A stretch of 64,000 bases of DNA from Hymenobacter canadensis (GCF_027359925.1 NZ_CP114767.1:1550001-1614000); one strand, 5' to 3'. Positions 52,329-61,206 are shown, numbered from the stretch's first letter. Program-made: numbers and translations. The notes: generated from the sequence alone by a model not told the origin.

Positions 52329-55300
52329 CTACTCCACCACGGCCTGCTTGCTGGCCGAGCGGCCGAACCGGGTGGGGAAGTACATCAGCTCGGCTTTGGC
52401 GGGGTTGAGGGTGTAGCGGCCGCGGTAGCGCGGCTGCAGCGCCACCCGGAACGTGTGGCGGCCAATGGGCAGCACGTCGATGAAGATGCCGACCTGATGG
52501 CGCAGGTATTCGCGGTGCACCTCGAAGGAGTTGCCGGGCGCTTTTTCGCCGTAAGAGCAGCCGGCCGGAATGGGCACTTCCAGCAGCACGTAGCGGGCTT
52601 CGGCCTTCACGTCCACGGTCACGAGGAGCTCGGTGGGCTGGCCGGCCTTCAGCAGCACGCGGCTGCCCTCCTGCCCGGCCAGCGTGGTACGCACCCCAAA
52701 CGGCGCGGCCACCGCCGCCGGCGTGGCATTCCAAAACGACTGATACGCCGTGGCGTACACCGGCAGGCCGCCTTCCTTGCGCAGCACCAGCGGCCCGGCC
52801 CCGGCCGCTACGATGGTGTCGAACGGAAATTTGCTTACCTGCTGGCTGAGCGCTCCGCTGAGCTGCGCACGGGCCATCAGACCCTGAGAACCAGCCACCA
52901 GCAGGTCGGGAGCTATGGTTTCCAGGATCAGGGCGGCTTCGTAGGTGCTGCCCCAGTGGCTGGCGCTGCGGCGCTGCGGCAGCAGGTAGGTCCGGATGCG
53001 GGTCAGCTCGGCTTCCTGGCCGCCGCGGGCGCGCAGCAGGCGGTAGGCCAGCAACGTATTGGCGGTGCGGTCGGGCAGCAGGTAGCGGTAAAAAGCGCCG
53101 TCGCGCAGCGTATCGGCATAGAACACGCCGCCCAGCTCGGTGCGCAGGCGGTAGCGGCGCAGCGTGTCCAGCTGAAACGGCAGCCCCAGCTGCTGGCGCA
53201 GGTTGGCCAGGGCCAGGTATCGGTCGAGGGGCTGGCGGACCTTTTTGCCCGCCGGGGTTTCGCGCTCCAGGCGCAGCACGTAGGTGCGGAAATCGGGCTG
53301 GGCGCCGAGGCGGTGCAGCAGCTGCAGCAGCCGGATCCGGTCGTCGTCGGAGCTGAAATACAGAGCCTCGTAGCGCTGGCCGGTGGGCGTGGCGGCCAGA
53401 GCGGCGCGGGCCGCGGCATCGGCAAAGGCCACATCCAGCTGCCGCAGCAGGTACTGGCGCAGCGCGTCCCGGTCGAGCTTTACGGCGTAGCCCTGCTGGG
53501 TGGCTTCGAGCAGCGCTTCCACCACGTGCAGCGTGGCCCAGGGGCTGACGGCTACGCCGGGCCAGGTGCCCCACAGGCCCTCGGGCTGGTGGCGGCCGCG
53601 CAGCAGGTGCCGGATCAGGCGGTTCACGTCCTTCTCCCCCTCGAAGGGCTGCTTGAGCTGCTCGCGGATGCGCTGCTCCAGCAGCAGGGTTTTCAGCTTG
53701 GAGGCGGCCTGCTCGTTGCAGAGGTAGGCGTAGCGCTGCACGTGCCGGATTTCGTCGAGGAGCGTGGGCAGCGGGTCGCTTTCGAGGCGCACCGTCACGG
53801 GCCCCAGCTCGGGGTGGATGGGCAGCGTGAGGGTGGTATCGAGGGCGGTGAGCACGGCGAAGGTGCCCACCCGCTCGCGGGTGCCGGCCGGCAGCACCGG
53901 CAGGTAGCGCAGCTCACCGTCCTGGTAGCCGTTGGGCTGGGTGAGCTGGAAGCTGACCGCCACCGAATCGGGGCCGCCGGTGGGGGCCGTGAGGGTGAGC
54001 GTGTCGAGGGCGGCGGTGGCTACCTGGTGGCGCTGGGTGCGGGCCGGCCCCTCGCCCACCCGGAAGCTGGTCGTGACCTGGGCCGTGTCGGGGAGGTAGT
54101 TGAGGGTTTTGCCGAGCAGCTGTGCCCGGTCGCCTTCGATGAGGAAGCGCGGCGCGGCCAGTTCGCCCAGCACGGCCTTGAAGGAGCGCATCAGGGCCGT
54201 GAAACTGCCGGTGCGGGCGTGGTCGTCGGAGGCCAGCACGAAGGTGTCCCAGCCGGTGATGTCGTCGGGCACAATGACTTCGGTGCTAGCCCGGCCCTGG
54301 GCGTCGGTGACGAGCGAGGGCCGCCACCAGCCGGAATCCGAGAAGCGGCGGCGCAGCGAGAGGCGCGGGTCGCGGCCGGCGGTGGGCTGGCCGTCGGGGC
54401 CGATGGCAGTGGCCGGATCGGCGTCGAAACCCAGCGCCCTGCGGCCACCGATGCCGGATTTGGTGGTGATGATGATGACGCCGTTGGCGGCGCGCGAGCC
54501 AAACGTAGCGGCCGCGTCAGCCCCTTTCAGCACCTTCATACTTGCAATATCGTCGGGGTTGATATCCGCCTGGTTGCCCGAAAACGGCAGCCCGTCCACA
54601 ATCAGCAACGGCGCCCCACTCCCACTGAGCGTGCTGATCCCACGGATCTGCACGCCCGTCGCCCGGCCCGGCTGGTCGTTAATGGAAACACCCGCCAGAC
54701 GGCCCGAAAGTGAGGCACTGGTGATGGTAGAAACCGAGGCCGATAGGTTGCGGCGGCGCTGCTCCACTCCGAAACCTGTCACCACTACTTCACTCAATTG
54801 TCTGGAATCTGTGGTTAAGCCCACCAGTATGTCGCGCCCATCCAGCCGGTGTTCAGCCGATGTGTAGCCGATGGAGGATATTACCAGCAGGCCGCCGTCC
54901 GGCGGCACGCTCAGCTCGAAACTGCCGTCGGCGTTGGTGCTGGTGCCGATGGTGATGCCTTTGAGCAGCACCGTGACGCCGGGCAGGCCCTCGCCGGTTT
55001 GTTTGTCTTCGATGCGGCCGCGCTGCACGCGCCAGCCTGGCTGCGGCACCACGGGCACCGATACCTGCACCTCGCGGCGCTCCTCGCGGGGCTGAGTGGT
55101 GGCGTTTGGGCGGGGCAGCCGCTCCTGCACCAGCTGCCGGAAGCGGCGGCGCAGCGCTTGGGCGGCCGGGCCGGCTGGCAGCAAGTCCGCGGAATCCAGC
55201 TGCACGTAGGTGGCGCCGTTGGGCTGCACGCTGACTTCCGGGGCCGGGGCCAGCACGGTGCTGTCGGCCAGCAGCAGCGCCAGGCGGCAGAGGCCGGTGG

Positions 55301-56168
55301 GCAGCGCGTGGATGGTCTGGGGCAGGCCGTGCTCCAGCCGCACGAATTTGGGGTTTCCGGGCTGGGTGAGCAGCGTGTAGAGCACCGGCGGCAGCGTGGC
55401 AGGCTGGCGCCGGGCCGCGTTGGCGGCGGCTGGCACCGGCAGGCGCACGGTTAGGCGCCCCTGCCCGGCGGGCGTAGTCACGGGGTTGTGTAGCTCCGGC
55501 TCGGGGCTGTAGCTGCTGCGGTAGTAGCTGGTGGCGGGCTGGGGCCGGAGGTCGGCTTCGGTGTAGGCGAAATCCTGGAACGGCAGCAGCCCGAAGCTGG
55601 TGGCTTCGCCCAGGCGGCCAAATTCCGAGCCGGCCACGCAGCGCATCTTCAGCAGCCCCACCCCGAAAGTGAAGCGGTAGTTGGGCTCCAGCAGGAACTT
55701 ACGCCGCAGCCCGTCGGAGCGGCGCAGCAGCACCGAATCGGGGCGGAAGGGGCCGGCGAGGTGGAAGTCGGCGCGGTCGTAGCGGTTGTAGCTGCTGTAG
55801 CTGAAGCGGCGCGTGGAAGCGCCGGCCACCGGCACCGGGCGGCCCGCGCCGAGGGGCTGAAGGCGGTTGCCCTGGCGCAGCAACACCTGCTCGTCGTAGT
55901 CGCGCTTATCGATCAGCAGCAGAAAGCGCTGCAACTGCTGGCGCTCGGCCTCGGTGAGGGCGCCGCGCTTTTCCACCGTCAGCTCGTGGCAGGGTTGGTT
56001 GGGGTCGATGCTGAGCGTGAGCTTGTGCAGGTGGCGCAGCCGCACCCCGCGCAGGGTCACGAGGCGGTTGGGCGTGCGGATGGCCACGGTGTGCTGGCCG
56101 CTGTCGGCCACCAGTGCAAACGGCTCCTCGCCGTTGACGCCGGCCACGTACACCGGCACGCCATCCAC
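52329..56168 (-). CDS. Alpha-2-macroglobulin-like protein with CarboxypepD_reg and TonB-plug insert, C-terminal part
   Basis: 1,279 codons, in the same frame as and directly after the amber codon at 56169-56171. By itself it would need a GTG start and has no signal peptide, so it is best read as the 3' part of one gene (52329-58514). Order here: a beta-rich macroglobulin part; a carboxypeptidase-regulatory-like domain (about residues 380-450, GEGLPGVTVLLKGITIGTS); a SusC-type plug segment (about 466-576, QIRGISTLSGSGAPLLIVDG, VLKGADAAATFGSRAANG); then the macroglobulin core with TDAQGRASTEVIVPDDITGWD, a thioester-type CNEQ (about residue 816, YAYLCNEQAASKL), an alpha/alpha toroid (VSPWATLHVVEALLEAT) and the C-terminal receptor-like domain. 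No beta barrel follows the plug. Confidence 0.8.
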   Translation of the reverse strand: MDGVPVYVAGVNGEEPFALVADSGQHTVAIRTPNRLVTLRGVRLRHLHKLTLSIDPNQPCHELTVEKRGALTEAERQQLQRFLLLIDKRDYDEQVLLRQGNRLQPLGAGRPVPVAGASTRRFSYSSYNRYDRADFHLAGPFRPDSVLLRRSDGLRRKFLLEPNYRFTFGVGLLKMRCVAGSEFGRLGEATSFGLLPFQDFAYTEADLRPQPATSYYRSSYSPEPELHNPVTTPAGQGRLTVRLPVPAAANAARRQPATLPPVLYTLLTQPGNPKFVRLEHGLPQTIHALPTGLCRLALLLADSTVLAPAPEVSVQPNGATYVQLDSADLLPAGPAAQALRRRFRQLVQERLPRPNATTQPREERREVQVSVPVVPQPGWRVQRGRIEDKQTGEGLPGVTVLLKGITIGTSTNADGSFELSVPPDGGLLVISSIGYTSAEHRLDGRDILVGLTTDSRQLSEVVVTGFGVEQRRRNLSASVSTITSASLSGRLAGVSINDQPGRATGVQIRGISTLSGSGAPLLIVDGLPFSGNQADINPDDIASMKVLKGADAAATFGSRAANGVIIITTKSGIGGRRALGFDADPATAIGPDGQPTAGRDPRLSLRRRFSDSGWWRPSLVTDAQGRASTEVIVPDDITGWDTFVLASDDHARTGSFTALMRSFKAVLGELAAPRFLIEGDRAQLLGKTLNYLPDTAQVTTSFRVGEGPARTQRHQVATAALDTLTLTAPTGGPDSVAVSFQLTQPNGYQDGELRYLPVLPAGTRERVGTFAVLTALDTTLTLPIHPELGPVTVRLESDPLPTLLDEIRHVQRYAYLCNEQAASKLKTLLLEQRIREQLKQPFEGEKDVNRLIRHLLRGRHQPEGLWGTWPGVAVSPWATLHVVEALLEATQQGYAVKLDRDALRQYLLRQLDVAFADAAARAALAATPTGQRYEALYFSSDDDRIRLLQLLHRLGAQPDFRTYVLRLERETPAGKKVRQPLDRYLALANLRQQLGLPFQLDTLRRYRLRTELGGVFYADTLRDGAFYRYLLPDRTANTLLAYRLLRARGGQEAELTRIRTYLLPQRRSASHWGSTYEAALILETIAPDLLVAGSQGLMARAQLSGALSQQVSKFPFDTIVAAGAGPLVLRKEGGLPVYATAYQSFWNATPAAVAAPFGVRTTLAGQEGSRVLLKAGQPTELLVTVDVKAEARYVLLEVPIPAGCSYGEKAPGNSFEVHREYLRHQVGIFIDVLPIGRHTFRVALQPRYRGRYTLNPAKAELMYFPTRFGRSASKQAVVE

Positions 56169-58514
56169 CTACACGGCCACCGCCGGCTGCACCCGCCCCG
56201 AGTCCACCACGAACGGCGCAATCTGGGTGATGCCGCCCGGCGCAAGCTGGTACTCATGGAACGTGCCGTACTCCGGATACAGAAACTGGTAGAAGCGCAA
56301 CGAGTCCAGCCCGAGGCGCTGCCGCCACGCGCCCCAGGTTAGCGGCTGCTGCCCCGGCCGCTCCGCCTGGTTCTCGAAGCCCGCCCCCAGCCGGAACCGC
56401 CGCAACGACAGCCGCCCGGCCACGGCCGGCTCGAAATCAGGGATTTCCGGGGCTTCGTCCACTTCAAACTTACTGGTGTGGGCGTAGGCCGTGAGGTCGG
56501 CGCGGGGCACGGGCCGCCCACCGCCATCCGTGACGGTGTACTGCAGCCGCACCCGCTGGCCCGGATACACTACCTCGGGCTGCTCGGCTTGGATCAGCAG
56601 GCGGTGCTGGGGCAGCGGCACGTTGTACTCGGCCGTCAGCAGCTGCCCGCCCCAGAAGTAGTGCACCGACACGTACCACGGCTCCGGCTCCGTGGCGGCC
56701 ATCTGCAGCGCCAAGTCCGGCCCGTAGCCGCGCTGCACCAGCGTGTTGCCGCGGTAGAGGTAGTACCAGAACGGCAGCCGGCGCGGGTTTTCCACGGCCA
56801 GCCGGATGGAGTCGGTGGTGCGGTCGGAGCGCAGCAGCAGGCCGGCGTTGTCTTCGCTGAGGGTGAGCTGGGTTTCGTGGCCGGTGGCGTCGAAGAGGCG
56901 GTAGCGGGTGGCGCGGGCGTCAAGCGGGCGGGCCAGGGGCAGCGCCACAGTTTCGCGGCGCAGCGTGGGAACCTGGAGGTAGTTGAGGGCCTCGGTTTCG
57001 AGAGTGGCCGTGGCCGGTTGGCTGCTGCCACGCACCGCGTAGCGGGCCAGCAGCGAGTCGTGGCGCAGCTCCAGTTGCAGCTCGCCGGGGTCGAGGGTGT
57101 AGCTGACGGCCTGGGCCTGGGTGCGGCGCTCGTTGTCGGAGTTGAGGAAGGTGGCCTGCACCGAGTACGTGAGGTTGGCGGCGGGCAGCGCGGTTTCGGG
57201 CAGGTTGAGGCGGGTTTCGCCGGTGGCATCGAGGGATTGGGCACGGGTCCAGAGCGTGTCGGGCACAAACACCTGGCGGCCGAGGAAGGCTCCTACCCCG
57301 GCCGGCGTCACGCTCAGGCGCACCCGCGCGTCCAGCAGGTTGAGGTCGTTGGCATCCTGGCCGCGCAGAAAAAGGGCCTGTGGCGTGCCACGGCGGTGGG
57401 GCGTTTCGGCGGCCCGCAGGGTGTAGCGGGTGTTTTTTAGCTCGTAGTCTTCCAGCCGGAAGCTGCCGCTGGCCAGTTCCTCGCCTTTAGGTCCCGGCTG
57501 CGCCAGATACGCACGTATGGGCTGGTCAATCGGCAACCCCAGCGTATCGCTCAGCGGCAGCGTGTACTCATAAGAACCAGGGCGCACGGGCTTGAGCACG
57601 GCCAGACTCTTGGGCCGGCCCTGGCCATAAAGACGCAGCTCCAGCGGGCGGTTGTAGGGTTGGCCGTCGCGCTGGCGCAGGATGCGGGCTTTGAGGCGCA
57701 GCGTGTCGTTGGTCGGGCGGTACAGGGGCTTGCTGAGCACGAGGTAGCTCACCCATTCGTCTTGGTGCCGGTCCTGGCGGCGGCTCTGGCGCTGGTCGCG
57801 CACGTCTTCGCTGAACACCGAGCGCAGCAGACCCACCAGCCCGGTGGTGGTGTACGAGGGATTTCGCAGCTGGAAATACAGGCTGCGCACCGGCCGGGTG
57901 AGGTAGCCCAGCGGAAAGCCATACACCACCCGCCGCCAGCCCCAGACCGGCCGCCGACGCTCCCCACTCGGAAACGTCTGTTCCAGCGCATGAAACGTGG
58001 TGCGCCCGGCGTGCTCCACGGCCAGCAGGCCCGCCCGGCCGGCTTTGCCGGGCAAGCGGTAGCTGCGCGTGGCGGCATCAAACGGCACCACCTGGCCTTT
58101 GGGCAAACTCACGCGGGCATCTTCGAGCAGGCGCCCGAGCGAGTCGCGCACGAGCAGCGTGAGGTCGGTCTGGTTATCGAGCAGCGTGAGCTGGCGGTCC
58201 GTGACGGCACGCAGCCAGTACACCAGCTGGGCGCCTTCGGTGTGGGCCACCAGGTAGTAGCCGGGCGGCAGCGGGCGGCGCCGGCCAAGGGCAGCGCTGT
58301 CGGTCGGAAACGAGTCGACGGGCTGGGTGAAGAACTCGGGCCGGGCCCGGCCGAGGTCGGTTTCGTAGAGCTGCCGGGTCTGGGCGTCGGTGAGGCGGAA
58401 GACTTTGGTGAGGTAGCTGCGCTGGCGGGCGGTGGCTAGGCGCTGCTGGGCGGGCAGGGGCAGCGGCAGCGCAAACAGCAGCAGGCAGAACAGGGCGCGT
58501 AACGGTAGGGACAT
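56169..58514 (-). CDS. Alpha-2-macroglobulin-like protein, N-terminal part ending at an in-frame amber codon
   Basis: 781 aa. Signal peptide (LRALFCLLLFALPLPLPA, cleavage near PAQQ) from the ATG at 58514; the longer reading to 58592 adds nothing conserved. Several macroglobulin-like beta domains follow, including the MG2-type VLSKPLYRPTNDTLRLKARI. The reading ends QPAVAV-TAG in the middle of a strand and the frame continues VDGVPVYVAGVNG without a break. Bacterial alpha-2-macroglobulins are periplasmic or surface proteins that trap proteases attacking the envelope. A product ending here would lack the thioester core and be non-functional as a trap. The codon before mutation was probably TAC or TAT (Tyr), from the AVAVYVDG pattern. 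Confidence 0.8.
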   Translation of the reverse strand: MSLPLRALFCLLLFALPLPLPAQQRLATARQRSYLTKVFRLTDAQTRQLYETDLGRARPEFFTQPVDSFPTDSAALGRRRPLPPGYYLVAHTEGAQLVYWLRAVTDRQLTLLDNQTDLTLLVRDSLGRLLEDARVSLPKGQVVPFDAATRSYRLPGKAGRAGLLAVEHAGRTTFHALEQTFPSGERRRPVWGWRRVVYGFPLGYLTRPVRSLYFQLRNPSYTTTGLVGLLRSVFSEDVRDQRQSRRQDRHQDEWVSYLVLSKPLYRPTNDTLRLKARILRQRDGQPYNRPLELRLYGQGRPKSLAVLKPVRPGSYEYTLPLSDTLGLPIDQPIRAYLAQPGPKGEELASGSFRLEDYELKNTRYTLRAAETPHRRGTPQALFLRGQDANDLNLLDARVRLSVTPAGVGAFLGRQVFVPDTLWTRAQSLDATGETRLNLPETALPAANLTYSVQATFLNSDNERRTQAQAVSYTLDPGELQLELRHDSLLARYAVRGSSQPATATLETEALNYLQVPTLRRETVALPLARPLDARATRYRLFDATGHETQLTLSEDNAGLLLRSDRTTDSIRLAVENPRRLPFWYYLYRGNTLVQRGYGPDLALQMAATEPEPWYVSVHYFWGGQLLTAEYNVPLPQHRLLIQAEQPEVVYPGQRVRLQYTVTDGGGRPVPRADLTAYAHTSKFEVDEAPEIPDFEPAVAGRLSLRRFRLGAGFENQAERPGQQPLTWGAWRQRLGLDSLRFYQFLYPEYGTFHEYQLAPGGITQIAPFVVDSGRVQPAVAV

Positions 58515-58757
58515 AAACAGGGCCGGATAGAGTGTTTCCCTGCTGATGCCGCCCGGCCCCACATTCCACACCGCGCCGGTAGCCGGCAGCAACTATTGGG
58601 GTCGAAACCGATGAAATTCCGTTCGGCAATAGTGCTTTTTTGGCATCATTTTAAGAGCTAAGTGGCACGATTAGAAGAATATGCAGCCTTTTACACTTCG
58701 AATGCAATTTTCCGCAGCAGCTCGCAGTTTTACAGCCACACCAATGCTGCTTGCCTT

Positions 58758-58994
58758 ATGTTCAGGACCCTGCTGCTGTTTTTTGCCCTGTTGCTCGTGA
58801 GTGGCGCCGAGCCCTCCGAAGCCGCCCGGCCCACGGCCTACGCCCGCGCCAAGATGAAGGGCCGCACCTTCACGCACCGCCCCTTCTACAAAAGCTACAA
58901 AGGCCGCAAAAGCCACAAAAAGCGGACTTTCCACTTCGGCCAGAGCGGCCACAGCAAAACCAAGTATTCCAGCAAGCGCACCGGCCGGCTCTAG
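58758..58994 (+). CDS. Small basic secreted protein, unknown
   Basis: 78 aa from the ATG at 58758, which gives a signal peptide (MFRTLLLFFALLLVSGA, cleavage near SEA-AR). The mature part of about 55 residues is very rich in Lys, Arg, His and Ser (YKSYKGRKSHKKRTFHFG and similar), with no Cys. It might bind nucleic acid, polysaccharide or the outer membrane, but no family is recognised. An open frame continues upstream to 58662 without a start that makes sense. A strong terminator follows. Confidence 0.55.
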   Translation: MFRTLLLFFALLLVSGAEPSEAARPTAYARAKMKGRTFTHRPFYKSYKGRKSHKKRTFHFGQSGHSKTKYSSKRTGRL

Positions 58995-59013
58995 GCCAAC
59001 CGGACGCCCCGCC

Positions 59014-59056
59014 GAAAAAGCCCGCCGTGCAGCCAAGCTGCGCGGCGGGCTTTTTC
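59014..59056 (+). terminator. Rho-independent terminator
   Basis: GAAAAAGCCCGCCG ... CGGCGGGCTTTTTC with an inner GCAG/CTGC pair. Confidence 0.88.
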
Positions 59057-59072
59057 GTGTGTCTGACACCCT

Positions 59073-59123
59073 CGTTCTGGCGGTTCGCCTCACCCCACGG
59101 CCCCCTCTCCGAAAAGGAGATGA
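59073..59123. repeat. Family D repeat module
   Basis: CGTTCTGGCGGTTCGCCTCA and the following CCCC...GGCCCCCTCTCC match, with few changes, the complement of 12146-12091 inside a family B element. Here it follows a terminator and ends in CTCCGAAAAGGAG. Confidence 0.8.
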
Positions 59124-59210
59124 GGAAACGAACGATTGGGGTTGGTTTGCCAGACTCAATTTCGAGGATGCTTCAGTAAGCTTCTTGCAGGAGCCTGGAC
59201 GGCAGGCGTT

Positions 59211-60290
59211 CTACGCTACCTGCGCCGCATACCACGCCCGCCGCACCTGCACCAGCAGCTGCTCAGCGGCGGCACGGTCGGGCGTTTCGGGCAAACCGGA
59301 GGCCGCAAAGGCGGCTTCTACGCGGGTTACGAGGGCTTCGGCCTCGGCTACCAACTGCTCGTATTCGAACTCGCCGCGGCGGATTTGCAGCAGAAACTCC
59401 CGGTTGGGGCGGCGCACGTGCAGGCGGCCGGTGGTGGCAATTTCCAGGGCCATTCCCAGCAGCCGGAACACGTGGAGCATGTTCTTGGCATCGTAGTTTT
59501 TGCCGTGCTGCACGGTGTTCTGGTACCGCTCGGGGTTGCGCTTCTGCTCCCACTCCTGGTACTCCCGAAACACCCGGCAGTAGGTGCTGTAGCCGTTGCG
59601 GTTGAAGCTTAGGTAGGCCACGGGCGTCTCCCCTTTCGGCACGGCCGAGAGCAGCACATCCTGGGAAGTTTCCGCGTCGCGCAGCAGGCCCCGGTAGCCG
59701 TGGCGGCGGTCCGGCGTTTCGTCCACGAACAGGGCGTACAAATCCGTCAGGTGGTTCACGTTGGCCAGGCCGCACTGGCTGGCCTGGATGCCGCGCCGGT
59801 CCAGCCAGGTGGCTACGGGCTGCGCGCCCGCGCCCACCGTCACGTAGCAGAAATCCAGCACCGACTTGCGGGCGGGCGGCTCGGGGTGGTTGATTTTCTT
59901 GTTGAGGCCTTTGGCTTTGCGAATCTGGGCCACGGCGTACTCGGCAAAGCTCTGGCGGCACAGCTGCGAAAGAAAATCCTCCACCTGAAACGCCTCGAAC
60001 AGCGGGTGCCGGAACCGCACGCAGTCCGCGGGCGAGGCCAGCAGCTCCAGGGCCGTGGGGTTGCTTTTGAGCAGCAGCTCCGCGAAGCGGCGCAGCTCGT
60101 AGTACACCTCGTCGTTGGTTTCGTTGGCTACCTGGGGCACGTAGTCGAGGCCGTAGAACTCGATTTCGGGCAGGATGAACACGCCCTTGAGGTCCACATC
60201 GGAGTGGGGCAGGTCGGTGCCGTAGGCGCGGCTGCCGCTCAAGGCCTCGAACAGGATGAGGCCCCGCTGGCGCAGATCGTGGATGGTCAT
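59211..60290 (-). CDS. Nucleotidyltransferase of the RlaP/DNA-polymerase-beta superfamily, copy 1
   Basis: 359 aa. Near the N terminus is GSRAYGTDLPHSDVDLKGVFI, the GS(x)n D-x-D motif of minimal nucleotidyltransferases in the long RlaP/YcgL form (PF10127-like). The rest is helical with HPEPPARKSVLDFCYV, LNKKINHPEPP and a PNREFLLQIRRGEF segment. RlaP proteins are found in predicted RNA-repair operons with RNA ligases; no ligase is within this window. ATG at 60290 begins five bases from a palindromic element that separates it from a second gene of the same superfamily on the same strand. Confidence 0.78.
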   Translation of the reverse strand: MTIHDLRQRGLILFEALSGSRAYGTDLPHSDVDLKGVFILPEIEFYGLDYVPQVANETNDEVYYELRRFAELLLKSNPTALELLASPADCVRFRHPLFEAFQVEDFLSQLCRQSFAEYAVAQIRKAKGLNKKINHPEPPARKSVLDFCYVTVGAGAQPVATWLDRRGIQASQCGLANVNHLTDLYALFVDETPDRRHGYRGLLRDAETSQDVLLSAVPKGETPVAYLSFNRNGYSTYCRVFREYQEWEQKRNPERYQNTVQHGKNYDAKNMLHVFRLLGMALEIATTGRLHVRRPNREFLLQIRRGEFEYEQLVAEAEALVTRVEAAFAASGLPETPDRAAAEQLLVQVRRAWYAAQVA

Positions 60291-60294
60291 AGTA

Positions 60295-60410
60295 GAACGA
60301 TTGTAGAGACGCGACACTTCGCGTCTCGTCGTTGCTGATGTTGTGATAAAGGGGGCCGTTGCCGGTCGTTCTGGCGGGAGACGCGAAGTGTCGCGTCTCT
60401 ACAATCGTTC
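60295..60410. repeat. Palindromic element, family A copy 3
   Basis: GAACGATTGTAGAGACGCGA and its complement are the ends (the right arm runs to 60410); each arm contains CGCGACACTTCGCGTC-like sub-hairpins. GTTGCTGATGTTGTGAT is inside, and CGTTCTGGCGGGAG shares a word with family D. It is the whole space between the two nucleotidyltransferase genes and overlaps the end of the upstream one. Confidence 0.92.
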
Positions 60411-61172
60411 ATCGACAGCCAGCCACGTCCGAAATACGGCATCCAGCGCCGGCGTCGGTTCAGGATGGCGCATTACGGGCAGCGTTTCGCGGGCGGCCAG
60501 CGTGGCTTCGTACTCAGCCTGCAGGAAATCAACCAGAAGTACCGGACGCGGCACCGTGGTTTTCTCGTCGGCGGTGGCTTTGCGGGCCAGTAGCTCGTCC
60601 ACGACACTGTTTAGCTCCGGCGGCAGCAGTGCCCGGAGCACCGCAAACTCCATCGGCGGCACTTCGGCCGGGCGCTGCCGTATCCAGCGGGCGGCTAGCG
60701 TGGAGCGCAGGGCGTAGAACAGCCGTTTCAGCCGTACTTCCTCGCCCGTTAAATCGTCCAGTACGCCGCGCCGCATCAGGCCCGCGTAGTGGTGCAGGCC
60801 GGCCCGCGGGTTCCAGCAGGCCGGCAGCAGCGACTCCAGCACCGCCCGAAACCCGCCCGCCTCCCGGTACACCACCGGCGACTGCAGCCACTCGAAAAGG
60901 GCCGCGTTGGAGCCGCGCAGCAGCTTCAGGGTCTTGCGCAGCTCCCAGCCGGCCAGGTCCAGCTCGTCATCCACGGGGAAGTTGAGCGTGTCGGGGCCGT
61001 CGTCGAGGGTCAGGTACCAGTCGGCCGCATGGCTATAGATGAAGCGCACGTCGTAGTCGGAATCCGGCGAGGGAAAGCCCCAGGCCCGGCTGCCCGACTC
61101 GCAGGCGTACAGAATGCGGATGTGGTGCGTGGCTTCGAGCTGGGTGAGGGCAGTTTGGATGCGGGCGTGCAC
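60399..61172 (-). CDS. Nucleotidyltransferase of the RlaP/YcgL type, copy 2
   Basis: 257 aa from the GTG at 61172. The catalytic motif is CESGSRAWGFPSPDSDYDVRFIY (GS...DxD) at about residues 25-45, followed by a helical domain with LLRGSNAALFEWLQSPVVY and RLKRLFYALRSTLAARWI, the pattern of PF10127-type proteins. The longer reading to 61217 (TTG) would start upstream of the TACCTTTA promoter at 61199-61206, so GTG is preferred. The last three codons (Glu, Arg, Leu) and the stop come from the end of a palindromic element. Substrate unknown; by family, nucleotidyl transfer to RNA or small molecules. Confidence 0.78.
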   Translation of the reverse strand: MHARIQTALTQLEATHHIRILYACESGSRAWGFPSPDSDYDVRFIYSHAADWYLTLDDGPDTLNFPVDDELDLAGWELRKTLKLLRGSNAALFEWLQSPVVYREAGGFRAVLESLLPACWNPRAGLHHYAGLMRRGVLDDLTGEEVRLKRLFYALRSTLAARWIRQRPAEVPPMEFAVLRALLPPELNSVVDELLARKATADEKTTVPRPVLLVDFLQAEYEATLAARETLPVMRHPEPTPALDAVFRTWLAVDERL

Positions 61173-61198
61173 GGGTAAAGGCAATAAAATGACTGGCC

Positions 61199-61206
61199 TA
61201 AAGGTA
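61199..61206 (-). promoter_or_regulatory. TAnnTTTG-like promoter of the nucleotidyltransferase pair
   Basis: TACCTTTA on the minus strand, about 26 bases before the GTG at 61172. Confidence 0.5.

Noticed and set aside
52098-54713. 871-codon open frame on the plus strand opposite the macroglobulin gene
   Set aside because: It is antisense to a well-supported gene, is Gly/Arg/Gln/His-rich without domains, and such shadows are expected at this GC content.
58660-58690. Possible sigma-54 promoter (TGGCACGATTAGAAG) before the small basic protein
   Set aside because: The -12 part does not match TTGC and there is no supporting repeat.
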